Positions 56,061-64,000 of a stretch of 64,000 bases of DNA are shown piece after piece (within the stretch, counting starts at the first letter, position 1; each line of letters begins with the position of its first letter). Both the position numbers and the translations under genes were made by a program. This stretch comes from Tetradesmus obliquus (lineage: Eukaryota; Chlorophyta; Chlorophyceae; Sphaeropleales; Scenedesmaceae): the NCBI GenBank assembly GCA_030272155.1, contig CP126206.1, positions 2,294,001 through 2,358,000 of the forward strand, given 5' to 3'. The notes beneath the pieces are model-generated. The model was not told where the DNA came from, made no database searches, and saw only the letters and a program-made list of their open reading frames with translations.

Positions 56061-59000
56061 TGGGGCATGTAGTGTATGACGTGTTACTTCTTGTTGTTAC
56101 ATGTTCAAGGGTGCCTCTTGAGAGGGCTGCACCATGTCATGACCCTTTACAGCCACGTGAAACCTGTCATTGTGTTTTATCTGTGTCTCAGTTGTTGTAG
56201 GGGGGGTTCAGATAGTTGGTGTACTGTTTTGAGGCTGTGTTTTGACCGGTTCAGCCATAGTAAGGCACCGCTCACAGCCGCACTACAGCTGTTTAAATAG
56301 CATACTGGTTGGCAGGTGCCATACAGCACATGGCAGTTCACTTGGCAGTACATGGCAGAACGCAGATCAGATGGCGATGAACGTATGGCTCTGGATCTGC
56401 CTACCTATTGTCATTGCTGGAGGTTCACTGACTGCAATTGGGGTCTGTGCTCCTTTGTTGGGCGGTGCTTTCAGAGAGAAGAGAAAGCAGCTTTGGACTT
56501 TGGTGGTGTCGTTTGTGCCTGCTTGGTGGGCAGGGGTGGGGTGTACAGGTGAGTGGTGGCCAGGGTTGGCTGTGTGTATGAATGCCTGCTGCAGCACCCC
56601 TGCTTGAGGGCTGAGCAGTAGATGTGTGAATGCAGCAGCGTCATTGTGGTGTCTGCAACCAGCACGTGCCAAAACAGGGCGCCTAGTACGATTGGTGGAT
56701 GAAGCAGCAGGGTGGGCTGGCTGGCTGTGTTGAACTCATGGATGTTGTGGTTGTGGTGTGGTGTTTTGTATCTATGAATGCCTGCCGCTGTGCCCCACTT
56801 GAGAGCTGAGCAGTAGCATTGTGGTGGTGAATGCAGCTGACCTGGCTATGGAGAAACGGTGATTGCGTTGTGGATGACGCATGTGGGTGTTCCGGCTGTC
56901 TGTGAAAAAATGACAGATGCTGTGGCTGCAGTAGGGTGTTGTGTATCTCAGATTCTGATGAATGCCTGCTGCTGCACCTCAAGTGAGAGCTGAGCAGTAG
57001 CATTGTGGTTGTGGTGAAAGCAGCAGACCTGATGATGGAGAAAGTTTGCGTATGCTGGCTCTGTGGACAAATGACGGATGCTGTGGCTGCGGTCGGGTGT
57101 TTTGTATGTATGCATGGCTGCTACTGCACTGCGTCGTGAATGACGCATGTGGCTGGGCTGACTCTGTGTGGGGAAAGGCTGTGTATGCTGTGGTTGTGGT
57201 AGGGTTTTGAGGGTTCAGTTGAGGCCTGAACCCTAGGTGCTTTGTATTTATGCATGTCTGCTGCAGCACCCTACTTGGGGGCTGGGCAGTGGCTGGCCCA
57301 ACAGCAGCAGCTGCCAGCAGCTGGTGATTTGCTCATGGTGTTGCTCAAATATGGGGAAAAAGGGGGAAAACGCATGCAAATGGGTGCACAGTGGCACTTC
57401 ATGCCACGCATGGGGTTTAATGGGGCACTGTGCATGGGGTGTAATGGGGCACTGTGCATGGGGTGTAATGGGGCACTGTGCATGTGAAGCCTGTGATGCG
57501 TTGAGTCCAGCAGCAATGGCAGTGCAAGCACAGTGGCAGCAATGGCAGTGGAAGCACAGTGGCACTTCATGCCACGCATGGACTTCTGTTGGGCACTGTA
57601 CGTGTGAGCCTGTGATGTGTGAGTTGCCAGCAGTGCAGCCAATTTCAAAGCAACAACGTAGCAGCTTGGCTCTGCCTGGGGCAGCCACATGAAGCTGTTA
57701 TCTGCAACGCCAGATTTCTGCAACCCCAGAGTTGCATGTGTGTTTGGAAGCCCTGCCAAATCATTGTGCCCAGCAAGTCTGGCGACATCTGTGAACTGCA
57801 GTGAGGTGCAGCAGGCTGCTGTGTCCTTGCGGGTCTTGGTTTTAGGCGGCGATGCAGCGGAAATGATGATGGTTGATTCTCAGCATCCATGGAGATTGAA
57901 GCACTGGTACTGGCTGCTGCGCCTTGATGCAACAGCAGCATGTGACTCACAGGGCCTGCAGTCTACAGCTAGCAGCAGCACTCTTACTTGGAGTGCATGC
58001 TGCAGCTGTAGGAATAAGCAGGCCATTCCGGTCTGTCGGCTTCAGCAAATATTAAGAACTGGTGAGGACTGACAGCACTTGTGGAGCCTTGTGCAGTTGT
58101 GTGGAGGTGTGCACTGGCAAACTTGGGGAACTTCCAGCGACTGGCGAGGACTGATTAGACAACACTTGTGGAGTCATGTGCAGTCATGTGGAGGTGTGCA
58201 GGGGCCAACCTGTTGAAGTGGTGAGGATGAAGAAGGCAACAATTGTGGACTCATGTGGAGATGTGCAGGGGTGCTTTGTTACTTCTGTAGGCTTGCGAGT
58301 CTTGCATGGACTTTCTTTTGTTACCGGGCGGAGCGAAACCCTAGGGTACTTGCATGGACCTGCCAGGCTTTGCAGCTGCTTGCGGTACCTGTGAAGTGCT
58401 GCGAATTGCATGGAAGCAATCTGCAGTGCTGGCGTACAGCTGTATGCGTCGTGGCTGCTACTACTACTCGCTGATTCGCTGGTGGTAGTTCTTGTGTGCC
58501 AGCTTTTGCCGCATGGCCTGATGATTGCCCTGACCTGCCTTGACCGCTGGTCCCTGCACATATGCATATGTGGTGGCAGCAGGGCTTTGCACTTGTGAAC
58601 ATGATGTTACTTTGTTACATTGTGTTTCATTTTGTTTCATTGTGTTACGGCTGTAGGACTTCCCAGCGTTGGAGGTGCGTGGTTGCCTGCTGCTGCTAAG
58701 ATGTGTGCAGCATGCTGCAGGGGCAAGCTTGTACGGCAAGGCTGTACGTAGGCAGCATGCTGCGCAGGGGCAAGCTCGTACAGTGCATTGCCAATGACAG
58801 TGTCAGCTGCAGCGCCTGCAAAGAGCCTTGCAGGCTATTAATAGTAATCTTCTTGTAAGCCATACCTTATCATCGGCATCGGCAATCGCGCCCCGTACGG
58901 AGCGGAAACCACGACTATCAAGGCCTCTGTGTTGGAGGTGGTGGACCACCCATGGGTTGAGCTCTGGCCAGAGCCTTGCATTGCAGGTTGTGCAGCTGGC

Positions 59001-59843
59001 TGGCTGCAGCTCTGCAACACAACACATTGGACTCACAATGTGCCGTACAGCAGCAGCAGCATAATCAGCAGCAGCAGCAGCAGCAGTTGGGGCCATTAGT
59101 TGGTGCAGCAGTTGGTGCCACTAGCCTGGCCTGAGTGCCAGCAGTGCCACTGGCACTGAGCTGCCAGTGCAGCACCCGCAAGTAACCACCCTCTTATCAA
59201 ACGTTATCCTTCAGCCTGCATATCGTAAAATAGCTACTAATTAGTTCTGCTAGAGCTGCTTAACGGCTTCAGATCGGCTTGCAGGCTTGCTGAGGGCCCT
59301 GTCACGGTCCGACCACAGCCTGGCAGGCGGCCATACCGTTTTGAACAGATCCTGAACAGCTGTCGCTAGAGAAAAAAGGCAATGTGAGAAAGGGTACTGG
59401 CAGATTGAGCGTGAAACAGCAAGAGTACTGGACAACAGCCTGTTGCACTTGCAGCAGTGCAACAGCCCTTGCCCTCCACTGCTGTATTCAAAGGTCCTCT
59501 TGCAGAACGAACGAAAACATGTTCACGAATTTCACACCTGGTTTTCTTGCGTGTGCGGTCCATGCACCAGTGAGCGGCCAGTTTGAATTTCAAACCGAGT
59601 GACACCGTCAGGTGCGATTCGGTGGCTAGTTGAAGCCCAATTCGTGGTGCAACACACCAATGTAAACGATTCAGCGGCATTATTTCAGGTAATAACGGCA
59701 CAACAAATCGAGACGCGCGAGAGTGTGCTATGCGGATACACAAGGCTACTTTCTGAACTTCGAAGCCAAGCCAACGCTCCTTGCTAGCCCAGATCACTTA
59801 CTTACATACATATTTGCTTGAGGCTGCTTGCTTGTCGCCAGTT
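56061..59843. other. Gene-free region between the kinase and the F-box gene
   Basis: No gene is supported. At about 56575-57290, four to five diverged units of 170-195 bp repeat ATGAATGCCTGCTGCAGCAC and GAGCTGAGCAGTAG. At 57420-57485 there are three units of a 24-bp GGGGCACTGTGCATG repeat. At 58060-58260, GTGAGGACTGA and GTGGAGGTGTGCA strings recur. The open frames here are short, unrelated to known families and cross the repeats. The promoter of the F-box gene should lie near 59800. Confidence 0.55.
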
Positions 59844-62076
59844 ATGGTCGATCAGGCCAGCCAGGCTGCTCCAGCAGCAAAAGCAGAAGCAGCTGCTGCC
59901 GACTCGCTCAGCGAGTCCGTATGGCCCATCATTCTGCGGCATATAACATTCCACATCAACCAACGCACGGCGTGCTCGCTCTTGGCTTCCTGCAAGGCAC
60001 TGCGCAGCGCTTTCCAGAGCTACTGTGCTGGCACAGTACCCATCAGCGTTGAACTCACCCCAGATGCTGTGAGCAGCTCCTTTGCTCCCTGGCTTTCAAT
60101 CCATGGCACCTTAGTCAAAGAGCTAAACTTCACGCTGCATCACTGGACGCACAATCCACAAGCAGAGGAGCAAAGCTGGGCGCCGCAGTCACCCAAAATA
60201 AGGCCAGAAGTGGCAGCAGCACGCGCAGCAGCAGCAGCAGCAGCACATATGGCAGCAGCAGCAGCAGCAGCAGCAAGTGGTACCCCTGGGAACCTACCCC
60301 CAATGCCCTGGGTCGCTGCTGCGGCAGGTGGTGTGCCTGGGGCAGCAGCAGCAGCCCCTGGACCGCAGCTGACCTTGTTCTCACAGGGTGGGGCTGTGGT
60401 GGCAGATCTGCCGCTGCTGCTGCAGTCCTTGAGCGCTGCCACACCAGCAGCGCTGCCGGCACTGCTGCAAGGTGAGATGAGCGAGAGTAGGTTGCGGCAG
60501 CAGCATCAGCTGCAGTCGCTGGTTGCTGCCACACCTGCAGCGCTGCCGGCGCTTCTACAAGGTGAGGTGAACCAGAGTAGGTTGCAGCAGCAGCAGCTGC
60601 AGCTGCAGTTACTGGGTGCTGCCACACCAGCAGCGCTGCCAGCAGTGCAACAAGGTTGGGTGAGCGAGTCGTGCTGTCCTTACCATGTTACAAGCATGTT
60701 ACAAGCAAACAACACCTCAGCAGCTGTTGATGGTAGAGGAGGGTCCAGCTTTTCCGCTCTGCTTGGCGGTTCCTGCGCAACTGTCTGTAGATCATAACAT
60801 TGCTGTCAAGCGAAGGTGCACAGACATGTTTGCAAACAAACTACAGGGCAGCACTGATGCTTGCGGCTGCTGCTGCTGTTGTTGTTGCTGCTGTCATAGT
60901 TATCTGCCCTGCACTGTCTTTCACTCTTTCTGCATCATACCGACCTGCTGCTGCCTGCTGCGGGTGATGCAGGCACTGTTGAAAAGATGCACCGACTGGT
61001 TGACAACAATTCACATGGCAAACATTGTGTTTGCTGCTGCTGCTGCTCCTGCTGACTCATACATGCTGCTGCCTGCTGCCGGTGATGCAGGCGCAAACGC
61101 TGCCACAGTCAATGCAGCAGCAGCAGCAGCAGCGGCAGCAGCAGCAGCAGGACCGGCAGCAGCAGCAGCAGCGGCAGCTGCAGGTGTGTTTGTGGATGCA
61201 AATGCTGCTGCTGCTGCTGGTGGCGGTGATGCAGATGCAGATGCCAATATTGATGCAAACGCAGCTGTTGAATTAGAAGCAGATGCAGATGCCTTTGAAA
61301 ATGACGAAGCAGCAGCAGCAGAAGAAGATGAGTTTGAAGATGGCTGGTCAGAAGATGAAGGCGATGGCAGCGGCAGCATCAGTGGCAGTGAAAGTGAGGA
61401 CGATGATCACCTGCGCCCGCCCTACTGCCCGCGGGAGTCGGCAGCAGAAGCAGCCATTGCAGCAGCGCTGCAGCAAGCTTCCTTATCTGCAGCAGCAGCA
61501 GCAGCAGCCAACCCCAACAGTAGCAGCAGCAGCAGCAGCGGCCTGATGCTCTCTTCCTTCAGCAGCACTGTCTGCTACAGCTCGATCGGCGCTGTGCTGC
61601 AGCAGCTGCCAGTGGCTCAGCTCACCTCTCTGAGCCTCAAATGGGACAATGAGAAGTCAGCAGACACACCAGGGGGCCCTGCTGCTCTGGCACAGCTGAC
61701 AAATCTGAGAAAGCTCACGCTGTACAGCTACAAGCAGAAGCGGTACCTGGCGGCGGTGACGCAGCTGCGGCAGCTGAGCTTCCTGAGCTTCATGCCGCAC
61801 AGTTCGAAGAACATCCAGGTGGGGGTGAAGTTCACAAAGAATACACATGGCGCCTGATGTGCTGCAGCAGCTGAGCGTCCTGAGCTTCATGCCGTGCAGT
61901 CAAGGTGGTGCAGTGCAGTGTAAAGAATTACCAGGTGGGGGTGAAGTGCACGGTGAAGAGAGTGGGTGTGCCAACCATGTGAAAGTTCACACTGAATTGT
62001 ATGTGATGCAGCACCTGCATCTCCGGAAGGTCTTACAGCAGCAGGAGCATCCAGGTGATTGACACCTTAAATGATG

Positions 62077-62127
<51 letters not shown>

Positions 62128-62384
62128 GCTGCTATTGTCTTCGCAGGTGCTGAGCGAGCTGCGCTCGCTGCAGCGGCTGCACCTGTGCCTGAGCCACTAC
62201 GACAGCTCGCACTGCTTCGACATGAGTGGGCTGACTAGTGTTACAGAGCTGGAGGCAAGCGTGAACATGGAGCTGGAAGAAGGTGAGGGGCCGCTACTGA
62301 TGCTGCTGCTGCTGCTGCTGCTGCTGCTAACCAGCCCCACTGAGATTGAGGGCAGCTGGGATCTGGACATGGCTGCAGCTGATG

Positions 62385-62416
<32 letters not shown>

Positions 62417-63246
62417 ACTCCGCCGTTTTGCTGTTGCTGGTGCTGGTGCCGCCTACTTGCAGGGGACGTGCTGCCGCCGAACTTGCGGCGCCTGACTGTG
62501 TTCAACATCCTCAGCGTGGAGCCGCTGAGGGCGCTGACGCAGCTGCAGGTGTGTTGCTGGGGCTGTTACAAACATATCCAGATATAAGTGAACCCTGATT
62601 GTGGGGTGTTGATGAACTGTGTCGTGTTCAACATCATCAGCGTGGAGCCGCTGCGGGCGCTGACGCAGCTGCAGGTAACTTGGGTCCCAACAAGGACTGC
62701 TTCACAACACTTACAACACAATGTAATCCTGCTTGTGGGCGTGTGGTTAACTGTGTTGTGTGCAACGTCCTCAGTGGCAGGTGGGTTGCCAGGGGATTCG
62801 AAACATCACATGCGCAACCCTGTTTGAGGGCTTGTGGTTGGTTGTGCTGTGTACACCATCCTGAACGGGGAGCCGCTGAGGGCACTAATGCAGCTGCAGG
62901 TGAGTTGCCGGGTGCCTTCAAATATGTCAAAACACAACCTCAGCCCTGCTTGTGAGCCTCGAAATGACGCGGTGTTACGAACGGCCTGCTCAGTTTGAGC
63001 TGCTGATGGCACTGCTGCAGCTGCATGTGCAATGGCGGCGGGGGTGATGATGGTATTGGTGATGGTGGTGATGGTGGTGTTTGTACAACCCAAGCCATGC
63101 GTGTCAGCTTTCTATCGACTGTGTTGGCTATACTGACTGGATTGGCTGTCTGCACCACACCAGCAGCTCACGTTATCACTCACAGTGGCCTGGAGCAAGT
63201 TTGCCTGAGAATGCAGTCCTGACTATGCCCTACCTATTGCTCCGCC

Positions 63247-63280
<34 letters not shown>

Positions 63281-63358
63281 CCAACTCTGCCGCGTCGCTG
63301 GTTGTGGACGACTGCCGCCTTGACTAGAAGGGGGCTGCCAGGGCACGTGTGATCAGTA

Positions 63359-63392
<34 letters not shown>

Positions 63393-63470
63393 CCAACTCT
63401 GCCGCGTCGCTGGTTGTGGACGACTGCCGCCTTGACTAGAAGGGGGCTGCCAGGGCACGTGTGATCAGTA

Positions 63471-63504
<34 letters not shown>

Positions 63505-64000
63505 CCAACTCTGCCGCGTCGCTGGTTGTGGACGACTGCCGCCTTGACTAGAAGGGGGCTGCCAGGGCACGTGTGATCAGTACCTGCTGCTGCTGCTGCT
63601 GCTGCTGTGCTGCTGCATTCGCTGTTTGTGGACGACTGCCGCTTTGGCTGGGAGACGGCTGACAGCACGCGCGTCAACAGGGACCTGGCACAGCTGGCCG
63701 CGACACATCTGTGACTAACCAAATAGCTTTTCAGCAATTAACTGCAGGTTCTGCTGTAAAACCTGATTTGATTCGTATTCAACTGACAGCTTGTGCTGCT
63801 GCCCCTGCTGCTGTGCCAAACAATGTTGCAGTCGCTGTTTGTGGACGACTGCCGCTTTGGCTGGGAGATGGCTGACAGGGCGCGCGTGAACAGGGACCTG
63901 GCACAGCTGGCCACGACACACAAGCAGCTTTCACATACGCTGTTGGTGCAGGTTCGACTGGGCAACCAGTTCTTACAACACCCTGCTGATGGTGCTGCCA
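59844..64000 (+). CDS. F-box-like protein with leucine-rich repeats (3' end off the window)
   Basis: Five exons fit in phase: 59844-60471, 61091-61818, 62147-62282, 62463-62548 and 63832 to the edge. The ATG at 59844 gives MVDQASQAAPAAKAEAAAAD and then SLSESVWPIILRHITFHINQ, RTACSLLASCKALRSAF, which resembles an F-box. Poly-Ala runs and an acidic, Asp/Glu/Ala-rich stretch (about residues 255-310) follow. Leucine-rich repeats follow: VAQLTSLSLKW, LAQLTNLRKLTLYSY, VTQLRQLSFLSF, LRSLQRLHLCL and LRRLTVFNIL. F-box proteins recruit substrates to SCF ubiquitin ligases through such repeats. The F-box call is weaker than the repeats. The last exon may end at a GT near 63950 or continue past the edge. 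Confidence 0.75.
60472..61090 (+). repeat. Edge copies in the first F-box gene intron
   Basis: Donor-side copies of the first exon (ATPAALPALLQG plus GTGAG or GTTGG) occur at about 60515-60565 and 60615-60660. An acceptor-side copy of the next exon edge (CTGCTGCGGGTGATGCAG) lies near 60953-60972, ahead of the true acceptor at 61090. Confidence 0.75.
62081..62133 (+). repeat. (CTG)n tract before a splice acceptor of the F-box gene
   Basis: A nearly pure CTG run followed within 15 bp by TTGTCTTCGCAG and exon 62147-62282. Confidence 0.95.
62590..63025 (+). repeat. Donor-side copies of the last LRR exon in the window
   Basis: Copies of exon 62463-62548's end (VFNI[LI]SVEPLRALTQLQ plus donor) occur near 62620-62674, 62755-62782, 62848-62900 and 62985-63028, about 110-135 bp apart. 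Decay increases with distance from the true exon. Confidence 0.8.
63245..63700 (+). repeat. 112-bp tandem array before the last exon
   Basis: Three near-identical units start their non-triplet part at 63278, 63390 and 63502. Each has (CTG)n followed by a copy of the next exon's 5' edge (LVVDDCRLD then a stop). A fourth, less altered copy at 63605-63715 reads SLFVDDCRFGWETADSTRVN to a stop and lacks an AG acceptor. The true acceptor is at 63831. Confidence 0.85.

Overview
The window looks like nuclear DNA of a green alga, most likely a chlorophycean (Scenedesmus/Tetradesmus-type or a relative). This is inferred from spliced genes with GTGAG donors and CTGCAG-type acceptors, dense CAG/CTG triplet tracts, Ala/Gln/Ser homopolymers, and plant/algal-type families. 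No bacterial, organellar or viral gene was recognised. Spliced models were built by hand, exon by exon. For every model the exon phases join, and the three complete models sum to whole codons: 614, 3132 and 2149 residues.

Layout. (1) 1-8393, minus: the 5' part of a secreted, cysteine-rich modular protein ending in an NHL beta-propeller; it runs off the left edge. (2) 10200-14416, minus: an R3H-SUZ RNA-binding protein with a Gln/Gly/Tyr-rich tail. (3) 15157-39259, minus: a complete 23-exon UBR1/PRT6-type N-recognin E3 ubiquitin ligase. (4) 40824-55863, plus: a complete 18-exon receptor-like protein kinase with signal peptide, ectodomain, one membrane segment and a TKL/Raf-like kinase domain. 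It is divergent from gene 3 across about 1.56 kb. (5) 59844 to the right edge, plus: an F-box-like, leucine-rich-repeat protein. Long gene-free stretches are 8394-10199, 14417-15156, 39260-40823 and 55864-59843. The genes share no obvious pathway and are best read as neighbours rather than a functional cluster.

The most unusual feature is the intron architecture of genes 2 to 5. Nearly every exon is flanked by tandem, partly decayed copies of its own edges. Copies of the exon's 5' end, with its acceptor, lie upstream. Copies of its 3' end, with its donor, lie downstream. The intact reading frame is recovered only when these copies are skipped. The arrays range from perfect (130-bp units in the kinase gene) to heavily mutated with stop codons, and one exon edge is repeated eight times. 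Many introns also end in a long (CTG)n tract that runs directly into the CAG acceptor. Gene 1 lacks the copies and instead has uniformly phase-1 introns, as in exon-shuffled extracellular proteins.

Other structure: a dispersed element present twice in opposite orientation (5207-5341 and 50593-50708), a 19-bp satellite fused to one copy, alternating purine-pyrimidine DNA at 5695-6260, a perfect 20-bp palindrome at 7226-7245, and several minisatellites.
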